Shown: positions 9,584 to 18,743 of the stretch, in pieces
Position numbering within the stretch: the stretch's first letter is position 1
Layout: every line of letters starts with the position of its first letter
Assembly (NCBI RefSeq): GCF_013181195.1
Contig: NZ_SMZP01000009.1
Coordinates: 186,001-250,000, forward strand
DNA: 64,000 nt
Reading direction: 5' to 3'
Source of the DNA: Caulobacter sp. RHG1
GTDB lineage: Bacteria; Pseudomonadota; Alphaproteobacteria; Caulobacterales; Caulobacteraceae
The notes under the pieces: model-generated
The model's input: only the letters and a program-made list of their open reading frames with translations
What the model was told of the DNA's origin: nothing
The model's database searches: none
Position numbers and translations under genes: made by a program

Positions 9584-9613
9584 GATTGGTCACTGGTATA
9601 AACTCAGAACCAG
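9584..9613. promoter_or_regulatory. Candidate operator: ATTGGTC and CTGGT/ACCAG inverted repeat
   Basis: In the 174-base divergent region between the Sde182-like and acetylesterase genes, GATTGGTC (9584-9591) is followed at once by CTGGT (9593-9597) and its inverted copy ACCAG (9609-9613). ATTGGTC recurs ahead of manD and kdgD. GntR-type hexuronate regulators (UxuR/ExuR) recognise TTGGT/ACCAA half-sites, so a shared regulator is plausible but unproven. Confidence 0.35.
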
Positions 9614-9710
9614 CTGGGTGGCGATGCGATGTTACCGGTAGCTTTTCTAGTTCGCGATCCTCGCAGAACGTGGGTATGGACCTATTCCAACTCTGTCTGA
9701 CGAGGCGACC

Positions 9711-10580
9711 ATGCGTATTCTTGCACCGCTCCTGGCCCTGGCGCTGGTCGCCCCGACCATCGCTTTGGCCCAGCAAACGCCCGTTCCCAATCCGCCGCCG
9801 CATTTCAACGCGGTGAAGGTCGTGCTGATCGGCGACTCCACGACGGCGGTGCAGGGCGGCTGGGGGCCCAGCTTCTGCGGCAAGCACCTGACCTCGTTCG
9901 CGGCCTGCATCAACCTGGCGCGCGGCGGGCGCTCCAGCGGCAACTACCGCACCGAAGGGTCTTGGGCGCTGGCGCTGCACGAGATCAAGTCCGGCGGCTT
10001 CAACGACACCTATGTCCTGGTCCAGTTCGGCCACAACGACCAGCCGGGCAAGCCGGGGCGCTCCACCGATCTGGCCACCGAGTTTCCGGCCAATCTGAAG
10101 GCCTATGTCGAGGAGATCCGCGCTGCGGGCGGCAAGCCCGTGCTGCTGACGCCGCTGACCCGTCGCCAGTTCAAGGACGGCAAGCTGATCGACGACCTGG
10201 CGCCTTGGTCCGAGGCGGTGCGCAAGGTCGCCACCGAGACCAAGACTCCGCTGGTCGATCTGGCCGCTCGCAGCACCGCGTCGGTGCAGGCCATGGGGGC
10301 GGCGGAGGCCACGCGCTTCGCTCAGCGCGCGCCTTCGGCCGAGGTGCTGGCCGCGGCCAAGACCGGCACGACCATCCCGGCCTCGACTGGGGTGGCGCCG
10401 GCGCCGAACACGCCGGCTGCGGCGACGCAAAACAACGCCGCCGTCGAGCCGATGGGGCAGGCCAAGCTAGCCTTCGACTACACCCACATCGGCGATGTCG
10501 GAGCCGACTATTTCGCGTCGATGGTCACGACCGAGCTGGCCCAGGCGGTTCCGGAGCTGCGGCGCTATCTCATCCCGTAG
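9711..10580 (+). CDS. Rhamnogalacturonan acetylesterase (SGNH hydrolase, CE12 type)
   Basis: A 289-residue secreted SGNH esterase that would remove acetyl groups from the galacturonic acid residues of rhamnogalacturonan. The signal peptide is MRILAPLLALALVAPTIALAQ. The catalytic blocks are all present: GDSTT with the nucleophile Ser, LARGGRSSGN with the oxyanion Gly, FGHNDQ with the oxyanion Asn, and DYTHIGDVG with the Asp/His pair. An insertion rich in Ala, Pro and Thr (around residues 215-250) interrupts the domain before the last block and is longer than usual. It is transcribed away from the Sde182-like gene. A second, shorter CE12 enzyme is encoded at 52453. Confidence 0.88.
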   Translation: MRILAPLLALALVAPTIALAQQTPVPNPPPHFNAVKVVLIGDSTTAVQGGWGPSFCGKHLTSFAACINLARGGRSSGNYRTEGSWALALHEIKSGGFNDTYVLVQFGHNDQPGKPGRSTDLATEFPANLKAYVEEIRAAGGKPVLLTPLTRRQFKDGKLIDDLAPWSEAVRKVATETKTPLVDLAARSTASVQAMGAAEATRFAQRAPSAEVLAAAKTGTTIPASTGVAPAPNTPAAATQNNAAVEPMGQAKLAFDYTHIGDVGADYFASMVTTELAQAVPELRRYLIP

Positions 10581-10590
10581 GAAGCAGGCG

Positions 10591-11799
10591 TCACCAGTTC
10601 CACATCGTGCCATCGGTCAGGCGCGCCACGGGCAGATAGGCGGGCTTGTAGGGGTGCTTGGCGGCCAGGTCCTCGTCGATGTCGACGCCGTGGCCTGGCG
10701 CGTCGCCTGGGTGCAGGAAGCCGTCCGCGAAGCTGTAGGCGTGCGGGAAGACCGCGTCCGTCTCCTCGGTGTGGCGCATGTACTCCTGAATGCCGAAGTT
10801 GGGCACCCAGGTGTCGAAGTGCAGGGCGGTCCCCATGGTCACCGGCGACAGGTCGGTGGCGCCGTGGCAGCCGGTGCGGACCTGGTACAGCGCGGCGAAG
10901 TCGGCGATGCGGCGCAGGTGGGTGACGCCGCCGGCTCCGACGATTGTGGCGCGGATATAGTCGATCAACTGGTTCTGGATCAGGTCCTTGCAGTCCCAGA
11001 TCGTGTTGAAGATCTCGCCCACGGCCAGCGGGGTGGTGGTGTGTTGGCGGATGAGGCGGAAGGCTTCCTGGTTCTCGGCCGGGGTGGCGTCTTCCATCCA
11101 GAACAGGTCGAACGGCTCCAGCGCCTTGCCCAGTCGTCCGGCCTCGATCGGCGTCAGGCGGTGATGGACGTCATGCAGCAGGCGCGGTTCGGGACCGTAG
11201 ACCTCGCGCAGGCGTTCGAACAGCTTGGGGGCGAAGTTCAGGTACTTGCGGGTGTCCCACACCGTCTCGGTCGGCAGGGCCGCGTCGGCGGGCTCGTAAT
11301 GCAGGGTGCCGCGACCCACGCCATAGGCCATCTCGATGCCGGGTACGCCAGACTGGGCGCGGATGGCCTTGTAGCCCAGGTCGATGTAGCGGCCGACGGC
11401 GTCGACGGTCTCTTCCAGATCGGCGCCGTTGGCATGGCCGTAGACCATGACGCCATCGCGGCTCTTTCCGCCCAGGAGGTCGTAAAGCGGCATGCCCGCC
11501 ATCTTGGCCTTGATGTCCCACAGCGCCACGTCGACAGCGGCGATGGCGCGCATGGTCACCGGTCCCCGGCGCCAGTAGGCCCCGCGGTACAGATACTGCC
11601 AGATGTCCTCGATGCGGCGTGGGTCCTTGCCGATCAGGCAGGGGACGACATGGTCCTCCAGGTACGACACCACCGACAGCTCGCGGCCGTTCAGGGTGGC
11701 GTCGCCGATGCCGTACACACCCTGGTCCGTCTGGATTTTCAGGGTGACGAAGTTTCGGCCGGGGCAGGTGACGATAACCTTGGCGGAGACGATCTTCAT
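10591..11799 (-). CDS. manD: D-mannonate dehydratase ManD (enolase superfamily)
   Basis: Converts D-mannonate to 2-keto-3-deoxy-D-gluconate (EC 4.2.1.8) in the cytoplasm, the last step before KDG in D-glucuronate breakdown. It is 402 residues, the length of the characterised Novosphingobium ManD. All the functional residues I recall for that enzyme occur at the same numbers: Arg147 (AIRAQSG), Tyr159 (MAYGVG), metal ligands Asp210, Glu236 and Glu262, and His212 (HDVHH). That makes the high-efficiency ManD assignment stronger than a generic enolase-superfamily call. The gene converges on the acetylesterase; the upstream region carries two ATTGGTC direct repeats. It is unrelated in fold to UxuA. 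Confidence 0.93.
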   Translation of the reverse strand: MKIVSAKVIVTCPGRNFVTLKIQTDQGVYGIGDATLNGRELSVVSYLEDHVVPCLIGKDPRRIEDIWQYLYRGAYWRRGPVTMRAIAAVDVALWDIKAKMAGMPLYDLLGGKSRDGVMVYGHANGADLEETVDAVGRYIDLGYKAIRAQSGVPGIEMAYGVGRGTLHYEPADAALPTETVWDTRKYLNFAPKLFERLREVYGPEPRLLHDVHHRLTPIEAGRLGKALEPFDLFWMEDATPAENQEAFRLIRQHTTTPLAVGEIFNTIWDCKDLIQNQLIDYIRATIVGAGGVTHLRRIADFAALYQVRTGCHGATDLSPVTMGTALHFDTWVPNFGIQEYMRHTEETDAVFPHAYSFADGFLHPGDAPGHGVDIDEDLAAKHPYKPAYLPVARLTDGTMWNW

Positions 11800-11848
11800 G
11801 GACGGACCTGCGGGAGGAGTAACGACACCCCCTCCCTTGGGCTACGTC

Positions 11849-11880
11849 AATTGGTCTGTCAATTCGTGAAAATTGGTCAG
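11849..11880. promoter_or_regulatory. Candidate manD operator: AATTG palindrome and AATTGGTC repeats
   Basis: AATTGGTCTGTCAATT (11849-11864) is an inverted repeat with AATTG/CAATT arms. AATTGGTCTG (11849) and AATTGGTCAG (11871) are direct repeats 22 bp apart, two helical turns. They lie 50-80 bases upstream of manD. The layout resembles a GntR-family hexuronate operator. Confidence 0.42.
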
Positions 11881-11890
11881 GCCTATTTTG

Positions 11891-12259
11891 TCAGCTACGC
11901 GCCGCGTTGAACGGGCGGGTGTCGTATCCGTTGTCTCCCAGACATTGGTCCATGGCCGTGCGGAAGGCCTGGTCATGACCGCGACGGACCATCTTCGAGC
12001 GCGCCATGCTCTTGTCATACGGGGCTTTCAGCGTCAGGCGCGTATCGCCCGGCGTCGCACCGGTGGCGGCCGGGCTCATCGGCGCCAGCTTGAAGCCAGT
12101 GGTCTTACCGGATCGCACTTCGGTCCGGCAGGACGCGAAGGTCGAGGCGAAGGCCTTCTCGTCGGTGGCGGCGCGGGTCGCCGGCGTCCCCGAGGTGGCG
12201 CAAGCGCCCAGGACCAGGCTGGCGGCGGTCAGGGACAGTCCAAGTACAGCGACTTTCAT
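11891..12259 (-). CDS. Small putative lipoprotein
   Basis: A 122-residue protein starting at ATG 12259; the frame is open to 12340, but this start gives a clean lipoprotein signal (MKVAVLGLSLTAASLVLGAC) with lipobox LGAC and lipidation at Cys20. The mature part is polar, with TDEKAFASTFASCRTEVRSGK and DQAFRTAMDQCLGDNGYDTR. The latter resembles the glycine-zipper-less small lipoproteins of alphaproteobacteria that end in a conserved C-x3-NGY segment. Two further Cys may form a disulfide. Function unknown. It lies between manD and a TonB-dependent receptor on the same strand, with a terminator separating it from the receptor. Confidence 0.72.
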   Translation of the reverse strand: MKVAVLGLSLTAASLVLGACATSGTPATRAATDEKAFASTFASCRTEVRSGKTTGFKLAPMSPAATGATPGDTRLTLKAPYDKSMARSKMVRRGHDQAFRTAMDQCLGDNGYDTRPFNAARS

Positions 12260-12341
12260 GGGGCTCTCCAAGCGGATGTGGAGAAGCAACCCATCCTGGC
12301 GTCCAAGGTTCCGGCCCAGCTCAACGGGCGGAGAGGCCAAG

Positions 12342-12375
12342 AAAAAACGCCGACCCCTGGGAGGAGGGGCCGGCG
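12342..12375 (-). terminator. Rho-independent terminator of the TonB-dependent receptor
   Basis: Read on the minus strand, 11-bp arms (one mismatch) form a GC-rich hairpin with a 6-base loop, followed directly by six T residues. It begins about 30 bases after the receptor stop at 12407, so it ends that transcript. Confidence 0.85.
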
Positions 12376-12406
12376 TGGAGTCCTAGGCGGTAAGAAGGAA
12401 GGACGC

Positions 12407-15190
12407 CTAGAAGTTATAGCGGAGGCCGACGATGAACTGACGGCCGCTGTGGGTGTAGACGTTCAGGCGGTTGTTCCCGACATACTGCTCGTTGAACTCA
12501 TCGGTCAGGTTCACGCCTTCGATCGACAGGCGCAGGTTGTCGCGGATGTTCCAGCTGGCCTGCATGTCAACGTTCAGGGTCTCGTTGGTGCCCTGGACGC
12601 GGTTGCCATCGGCGCCCGGGACCTGGGTCAGATAGCCGTCACGATAGGCCAGCGAACCACGAACGCTCCAAGTCGGGGTCTCATAGTACAGCGTCATGTT
12701 CGCGGCGTTCTTCGACAGGCCGATCAGGTCCTCGATGACCACCGGTCCGCCCGCCGCCTGGGTGGTTGGATATTCAATCTTCGAGGCGACATAGGTGTAG
12801 TTGGCGATCACGCCGAAGTGGCTCAGCCAGCCCGGCAGGAAGGTCAGGGGCTGCTGAACGTTCAGTTCGAAGCCCTTCAGGTTACCGCCTTTGGTGTTCA
12901 GCGGCTTGGAGACCTGGAACAGCTCGGTCGTCTCGACCCGAGTGCCGTCAAGCAGCGAGGCCGGCAGGCCCAGGGTGTTGTACACCAGCTGTTGGGTCTG
13001 GGTGGCGACGAAGGTGTCGATCTTCTTGAAGAAGAAGCCGGCGGCCAGCATCGTGCCCGAGGTCGGGTACCATTCCAGCGAGACATCGACGTTCTTGGAT
13101 TGGGTGGGGCGCAGGTAGGGGTTGCCCGAGCTGTAGTTGCGGTTGGTGCCCTGAACGTTGACGTCGCCGCCCGGCGACAGCGAACCGATGCCCGGACGGG
13201 CGATGGTCTTGGCGGCGCTGAAGCGCGTCACGAAGGTGTCGGTGACGTCGGCGGCCAGATTGAACGAGGGCAGGGTGATGTCGTAGTCGCGCTTGACGTC
13301 GAGCCGCGAAATCCCGCCGGTGACCGCAGCGTAGCCGGCGGACTCCTGCTCAGTGTGGACCCGGCGCAGGCCCGCGTCGCCGCGGAACGGGAGGCCGAAG
13401 GCCTGGAAGCGGTACTCGGCCTGGATGTAGGCCCCGGTGCTTTGCTCCTCGACCGCGCCGTACTGACCGCGGGCCGAGCTGTTGTTGGTGCCGGTCAGGG
13501 CGTAGATGCCGGTGTTGCTGTAGATGTTCAGTAGGGCGTTATACTTGTCGATGTCCGGGGTCAGCCACGAGGTGGCGTTGCCGGCCGGCATGCCCAGGCC
13601 CTTGCCGAAGCCGCTGAACACCTTCGACACCGAAGCCAGTTCGGCCGGGGTCAGGGTCTGAACGACCGTCTCGGTGGTGCGGTACAGGCCGTAGCTGTCG
13701 TACTCGAACTTGCGCCAGTCGACGCCGGCCTTGATCTTCAGGTTCTCGTTGGCTTCCCACTCGCCGTAGATCTTGGCGGTCGAGAATTGGTTCTCGACGA
13801 AGGTCGGGCGAATGCGGACTTCCGAGGTGCCGTTGATGGCTGACCAGTTGGCCGGGTTCGTGGCGTCGAAGCCCAGGTCGATCTTCGGGGCGCCGCCGCC
13901 GCGGAAGTCGTAGATGTAGTTGTTGGTGTTGGCGCGGTCGAACGTGACGATCGTCGAGACCGGTTGGGTGAAGGTCGAGTCCGCATAGCCGGCCAGGGCG
14001 CCGATCACCAGGCGCTGACCGATGTTGCGCTTGGCCGACAGGGTGAATTGCTTGAACTCGGTGTTCAGCTCGTCATAGGCCGACTGGGTGCGCATATCGA
14101 CATTGTCCATGCGCGCATAGACGAGGTTGCCGTTCTCGACGACGCCGTCGCGAATGATCGTCTGCGGCTTGCCGGCCCCGGTGCGCGACAGGCCGATGGC
14201 CTGCAGCTGGGCTTCCTTACGGGTGCCGGCCAGATAGGCGTACAGGGTGTCGAGCGTAATCTCGGTGTTCTCGTCCGGCTTGAACTGGAACGCGCCGCTG
14301 ACGCCCAGGCGCTTGTTCTCGATGTCGTAGCTGACATAGGCCGGGATGCGCGGGGCGAAGATGCCGGTGGTCGTGTTGGTCTCGTTGATCTGGGCGATCG
14401 TGTAGCCCGGGACGGTCGAGGCGGCGTTGAAGGCGCCGTTGCTGCCGCCGACGGCCCAGCGGCTGATATTGGCGCCTTCCTCCTTCAGGCGGCGCTCTTC
14501 ATAGGCCACCGAGATCAGCGCGCCGAACTTGCCATCGAAGAAGGTGCGGCTGGCCAGGGCCGACAGGCGCGGCGTCGTCTTCTCGGCCAGGGTGTTGTAG
14601 CTGGCGCCGGCCGACAGGACGAGCTGCGGCTTGCGGCTGTCGAAGGGGCGGGCGGTCTGCAGGTCGACCGTGCCGCCCAGCGAGCCTTCTTCGATGTCGG
14701 CCGAGGCGGTCTTGCGCACGGCGATGCTGTTGAAGAGATCCGAGGCGAAGACGTTGAAGTCGAAGCCGCGGCCGCGGTTGGTGCCGCCGCTGTTGGCCGT
14801 GCCGCCGGTCGTCGAGATGGCTTCCATGCCGTTGATGCGGACGCGGGTATATTCCGAACCCAGGCCGCGAACGGTGATCTGGCGGCCTTCGCCATTGATG
14901 CGCGAGATCGAGACGCCGGGGATGCGCTGCAGCGATTCCGCCAGGTTCAGGTCGGGGAACTGGGCGATGTCCTCGGCCTTGATGGCGTCGACGACGCCGG
15001 TCTCGTTGCGCTTGAGGTTCATCGCGCTCTGCAAGCTGGCGCGGAAGCCGGTGACGACGACGGCCTCGACTTCATCAGAACCGGCGGGGGCGGCTTCCTG
15101 CGCGACGGCGGCGCCGGCCAGCGTCAGCGCCAGGGCCGAGGCGCTCAGCGCCAGAATGGAGCGCGCATTGCTCTTGTGGTTGGTCGACAT
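12407..15190 (-). CDS. TonB-dependent receptor (TonB-Xanth-Caul type)
   Basis: A 927-residue outer-membrane receptor of the Xanthomonas/Caulobacter subfamily used for carbohydrate uptake. It has a signal peptide (ILALSASALALTLAGAAVAQ), a TonB-box region (EVEAVVVTGFRASLQSAMNLKR), and a plug with DLNLAESLQRIPGVSISR and VRGLGSEYTRVRINGMEA. The large barrel closes with GLRYNF, whose final Phe is the usual assembly signal. It is divergent from the ACS-type permease and two exported proteins. I infer that it imports an oligosaccharide containing uronic acid; the ligand cannot be read directly. A clear terminator follows. Confidence 0.93.
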   Translation of the reverse strand: MSTNHKSNARSILALSASALALTLAGAAVAQEAAPAGSDEVEAVVVTGFRASLQSAMNLKRNETGVVDAIKAEDIAQFPDLNLAESLQRIPGVSISRINGEGRQITVRGLGSEYTRVRINGMEAISTTGGTANSGGTNRGRGFDFNVFASDLFNSIAVRKTASADIEEGSLGGTVDLQTARPFDSRKPQLVLSAGASYNTLAEKTTPRLSALASRTFFDGKFGALISVAYEERRLKEEGANISRWAVGGSNGAFNAASTVPGYTIAQINETNTTTGIFAPRIPAYVSYDIENKRLGVSGAFQFKPDENTEITLDTLYAYLAGTRKEAQLQAIGLSRTGAGKPQTIIRDGVVENGNLVYARMDNVDMRTQSAYDELNTEFKQFTLSAKRNIGQRLVIGALAGYADSTFTQPVSTIVTFDRANTNNYIYDFRGGGAPKIDLGFDATNPANWSAINGTSEVRIRPTFVENQFSTAKIYGEWEANENLKIKAGVDWRKFEYDSYGLYRTTETVVQTLTPAELASVSKVFSGFGKGLGMPAGNATSWLTPDIDKYNALLNIYSNTGIYALTGTNNSSARGQYGAVEEQSTGAYIQAEYRFQAFGLPFRGDAGLRRVHTEQESAGYAAVTGGISRLDVKRDYDITLPSFNLAADVTDTFVTRFSAAKTIARPGIGSLSPGGDVNVQGTNRNYSSGNPYLRPTQSKNVDVSLEWYPTSGTMLAAGFFFKKIDTFVATQTQQLVYNTLGLPASLLDGTRVETTELFQVSKPLNTKGGNLKGFELNVQQPLTFLPGWLSHFGVIANYTYVASKIEYPTTQAAGGPVVIEDLIGLSKNAANMTLYYETPTWSVRGSLAYRDGYLTQVPGADGNRVQGTNETLNVDMQASWNIRDNLRLSIEGVNLTDEFNEQYVGNNRLNVYTHSGRQFIVGLRYNF

Positions 15191-15560
15191 CGTCCCTCCC
15201 GTGCCCGCGTTCGCGGGTCCTTGATGGCGAGGGCGCTGTGGCCCTCTTCGTTGCCTGAAAATACGGACGGGCTTTTGGCTAGGGCCAATCTCAATCCGGT
15301 ATGAACCTATGCGCTTTGGGCACGGATCGATGTGAAACGGCCATCTGACGTCGGTTTTGGCTCCGATTTTGCTCCTCGATCGCCAATTTACGCGGTTGGA
15401 TGGGGTGTTTCAGACACACTTCGATACACGGGACGTCTTGATCCATGTTGCAAGTGGATCGGTCGATAGGCGAATTGACTTAGACCTGCGAGGCCAGCGG
15501 CTCTAGCGTCGCTTGAATAGTCGTCGACGTCAGATCGGCGCCATCAGGGAAGGGACGCGA
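15191..15560. other. Divergent intergenic region, 370 bases
   Basis: Holds the promoters of the TonB-dependent receptor (minus) and the MFS permease (plus). It has no convincing ORF. AGGGAAGGGA just before 15561 serves as the permease ribosome binding site. I see no strong operator palindrome here. Confidence 0.5.
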
Positions 15561-16877
15561 ATGACAGACTCCACCAAGCGGACTCGGGTCCGCTGGCTGA
15601 TCATCGCGGTGCTCTTCATCATCACCACGATCAACTACGCCGACCGCGCGACCTTCTCGATCGCCGGTCAGTCGGCGTCCAAGGAGCTTGGGCTGGACGC
15701 GGTGGCCATGGGCTACATCATGTCGGCCTTCGCGTGGGCTTATGTCCTGGGCCAGATCCCCGGCGGCGCGCTGCTGGATAAGTTCGGATCCAAGAAGATC
15801 TACATGCTGGCCCTGGTGATCTGGTCGGGCTTTACCGCCCTGCAGGGCTTTGCCGGCTTCTTCACCGGCCTGATGGCCGCCAGTGTGCTGTTCGTCATGC
15901 GCTTTGCGGTCGGCCTGGCGGAGTCGCCGTCCTTCCCCGCCAACGCCCGCATCGTGGCGGCCTGGTTCCCGGGGTCTGAGCGTGGCACCGCCTCGGCGAT
16001 CTTCAACTCGGCCCAGTACTTCTCGCTGGTCGCCTTCGCTCCGCTGATGGGCTGGCTGGTGCACGAGTTCGGCTGGCGCTCGGTGTTCTGGGTGATGGGC
16101 GTGGTCGGCATCGTGGCCGCCGTGTTCTTCGTCAAGCTGATCCACAGCCCGCTGCTGCACCCCTGGGTCAACAAGGCCGAGGTCAAGTATATCGAAGACG
16201 GCGGCGGCCTAGTGCGCATGGAGGAGGCCTCGGCCAACAACGGCGCGTCGTTCACCTGGGCCAACGTCAAGCAGGTGCTGACCAACCGCATGCTGCTGGG
16301 CGTCTATCTGGGCCAGTACTGCATCAACGTGCTGACCTATTTCTTCGTCACCTGGTTCCCGATCTATCTGGTCAAGGAGCGCGGCCTGTCGATCTTGCAG
16401 GCTGGTTTCACCGCGGCTTTGCCGGCTCTGTGCGGCTTCGCCGGCGGCCTTCTGGGCGGCATGATCTCCGACGCCCTGCTCAAGAAGACCGGCAATCTGG
16501 ACATCGCTCGCAAGACCCCGCTGCTGCTCGGGATGGTCCTGGCCACCAGCATCATCGTCTGCAACTACGTCGAGCAGGAATGGCTGGTCATCGTGATCAT
16601 GGCCGCGGCCTTCTTCGGCAAGGGCGTCGCATCGCTGGGCTGGGCCGTGGTGTCCGACACCTCGCCCAAGGAAATGGCGGGCGTCACCGGCGGCATCTTC
16701 AACACCTTCGGTAACGTGGCCGGCATCGTCACCCCGATCGTCATCGGCTACATCGTCCAGGCGACCGGCTCGTTCGACGGGGCCCTGATCTTCGTCGGCG
16801 CCCACTGCGTGATCTGCATCCTGGCCTATTTCCTGATCGTCGGGAAAATCCAGCGTCTGGAACTGAAGGCGGCTTGA
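15561..16877 (+). CDS. MFS transporter, ACS family (hexuronate/glucarate type)
   Basis: A 438-residue inner-membrane permease with about twelve spans. The first is preceded by RTRVRWLII and contains the ACS-family signature TTINYADRATFSIAGQ. Other family features are GQIPGGALLDKFGSKK and RFAVGLAESPSFPANARIVAAWFP. ACS members such as ExuT and GudP move hexuronates and glucarate with protons, and the KdgD/KGSADH genes 8 kb away are consistent with such a substrate. ATG 15561 has AGGGAAGGGA upstream; the frame opens earlier, at 15513. It is followed after 2 bases by an exported protein gene, so the two are co-translated. Confidence 0.85.
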   Translation: MTDSTKRTRVRWLIIAVLFIITTINYADRATFSIAGQSASKELGLDAVAMGYIMSAFAWAYVLGQIPGGALLDKFGSKKIYMLALVIWSGFTALQGFAGFFTGLMAASVLFVMRFAVGLAESPSFPANARIVAAWFPGSERGTASAIFNSAQYFSLVAFAPLMGWLVHEFGWRSVFWVMGVVGIVAAVFFVKLIHSPLLHPWVNKAEVKYIEDGGGLVRMEEASANNGASFTWANVKQVLTNRMLLGVYLGQYCINVLTYFFVTWFPIYLVKERGLSILQAGFTAALPALCGFAGGLLGGMISDALLKKTGNLDIARKTPLLLGMVLATSIIVCNYVEQEWLVIVIMAAAFFGKGVASLGWAVVSDTSPKEMAGVTGGIFNTFGNVAGIVTPIVIGYIVQATGSFDGALIFVGAHCVICILAYFLIVGKIQRLELKAA

Positions 16878-16879
16878 GC

Positions 16880-18727
16880 ATGACGACCCGACGCTCGATC
16901 CTGGCCGGCGCCTCGGCGCTGGTCTTCGCCGCCCTGGCCCGTCCCGCTGCCGCGGCCGCCCCGACCCTCACCGTCAGCACGCCGATGGCGCCGCCCGAGT
17001 GGGCGCTGCTGGAACGCGAGCTGCTCAAGGCCAACGAGGAAGCCTGCACGGCCTTCTTCGAGCGCTATTTCGACGAGCGGGGCTATCTGCTGGCCTTCGC
17101 CCGCTGGGGCGCCAACGACGGTCCCGACGACGCCATCGAGAACGTCAACGACTGGCCGACCCTGCACGCTCTGGGCGGCGACGACCGCCTGGTGACGATG
17201 GCCAAGAAGGCCTTCGAGGGCAATGTCAGGCAATATACCGAGGCCAAGACCAAGGACGTGCCGTTCGCCCGCGACGGCATGTACTTCAAGGAATTCCCGG
17301 TCATGAGCGACTGGCAGCACCTGTCCGAGGGGTTGTCGATGTTCAATCTGCTGGGTCTGTCGGATCCCTATGACGTGCGCTACCGCGACCGCGTGAAGCG
17401 CTTTTCGGGCTTCTACACCGGCGAGGACCCCTCGACGCCGAACTACGATCCCAAGCTGAAGATCATCCGCAGCATGATCACCGGCAGCAAGGGCCCGATG
17501 CTGCGCAAGGCCACGCCGCTGGACTGGGCCGGCGATCCCTTCGACGTCACCCACTATTTCATGGAGCACGGCGAGAGCTCCTACCAGGAAACCCTGGACC
17601 ATTATGCCGACTACGGTGACGTGGTGGGCGACGCGCCGCTGAACCTGCAGTCCACCAGCCTGGTCATGAACGCCTACATGCTGGACCAGGAGCCGAAGTA
17701 CCGCGACTGGATCCTGGGCTATGTCGACGCCTGGATTGATCGCGCCAAGGCCAATGGCGACATCATTCCCAGCAAGGTCGGACTGGACGGCAAGATCGGG
17801 GGCCCCAAGGGCCAGTGGTGGAGCGGGACCTATGGCTGGGGCTTCAGCCCCATCGCGCCGCACACCGGCAAGCGCGAGGATCGCAACCGCACGCCGCGCG
17901 CCGTGGTCGGCTTCCTGAACGCCTATCTGCTGACGGGCGACGACAAATACCTGGACGTCTGGCGCCGCCAGAACGATGTCATCAACGGTCAGAAGAAGAC
18001 GATCGACGGCAAGGTCTCGGCCCCGCGCATGTACGGCTCCAAGGGCTGGTATGGCTATGCGCCCGGCGAGTATCGGCTGAACAATCTCGAGATCTGGTAC
18101 ATGTCCCAGAAGGCCTCGGACCGGGCGCGCGCGCCCGACCATCCGTGGGTCGACTTCCTGGAAGGCAAGAACGACGGCTTCCCGGCCAAGGCTCTGCGCG
18201 CCGACATCGAAAAGGTCCGCGCCCGCGCCCAGCTGCAGCGTGAGGACAAGACGACGTCCGACACGCGCCTGGCCGACGCCACGCTGGACATCACCCCGGC
18301 TCACGTCACGGCGCTGATCCACCTGATGGAGGGCGGCATCAACATCGCCCGCCCGGCCTGGTCGCCCAGCTCGCCGCCGCAGGGCGGGGCGCTGCACTAT
18401 GCCCGCTTGCGCTACTTCGATCCCGAGCGCCGCCGCGCCGGCGTGCCGTTGGATGTCGGGGCTCTGGTCGAGAAACTGACCGACGACGAGACCGTGGTCA
18501 GCCTGGTCAATCTCAGCCAAGTCGCGTCGCGCACCGTGACGGTGCAGGGCGGCGCCTATGCCGAGCACCAGATCCTCAGCGCGGCGATCGGCGAGGGCCC
18601 CGCCAAGGCGGTGGACGCCTCGGCGTTCACGATCCGCCTAGCGCCGGGCGCCGGCGCCAGGCTGACCTTGAAGATGAAGCGTCACGTCAATGCGCCGACC
18701 CTGAACTTCCCCTGGGACCGCGCCTGA
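16880..18727 (+). CDS. Unrecognised exported protein, putative alpha/alpha-barrel enzyme
   Basis: A 615-residue protein I do not recognise with confidence. The N-terminus TTRRSILAGASALVFAALARPAAAA is a likely Tat signal (twin Arg, then a hydrophobic stretch). The body is rich in aromatic and acidic helices (WALLERELLKANEEACTAFF; RWGANDGPDDAIENVNDWPT; THYFMEHGESSYQETLDHY), a texture typical of (alpha/alpha)6-barrel glycosidases and lyases. The last 130 residues look like a beta-sandwich (VVSLVNLSQVASRTVTVQGG). A relative of the GH154 or GH105/GH127-like barrels is possible; this is only a guess. ATG 16880 is used rather than TTG 16874. It sits between a permease and a beta-helix protein, so a periplasmic role in uronic-acid oligosaccharide breakdown is inferred. 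Confidence 0.7.
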   Translation: MTTRRSILAGASALVFAALARPAAAAAPTLTVSTPMAPPEWALLERELLKANEEACTAFFERYFDERGYLLAFARWGANDGPDDAIENVNDWPTLHALGGDDRLVTMAKKAFEGNVRQYTEAKTKDVPFARDGMYFKEFPVMSDWQHLSEGLSMFNLLGLSDPYDVRYRDRVKRFSGFYTGEDPSTPNYDPKLKIIRSMITGSKGPMLRKATPLDWAGDPFDVTHYFMEHGESSYQETLDHYADYGDVVGDAPLNLQSTSLVMNAYMLDQEPKYRDWILGYVDAWIDRAKANGDIIPSKVGLDGKIGGPKGQWWSGTYGWGFSPIAPHTGKREDRNRTPRAVVGFLNAYLLTGDDKYLDVWRRQNDVINGQKKTIDGKVSAPRMYGSKGWYGYAPGEYRLNNLEIWYMSQKASDRARAPDHPWVDFLEGKNDGFPAKALRADIEKVRARAQLQREDKTTSDTRLADATLDITPAHVTALIHLMEGGINIARPAWSPSSPPQGGALHYARLRYFDPERRRAGVPLDVGALVEKLTDDETVVSLVNLSQVASRTVTVQGGAYAEHQILSAAIGEGPAKAVDASAFTIRLAPGAGARLTLKMKRHVNAPTLNFPWDRA

Positions 18728-18743
18728 TTTTCTGGAGGGGCTG

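Noticed and set aside
9537..10430. N-terminal extension of the Sde182-like protein
   Set aside because: The extra 298 codons are antisense to the acetylesterase gene and would bury the signal peptide at 9536.
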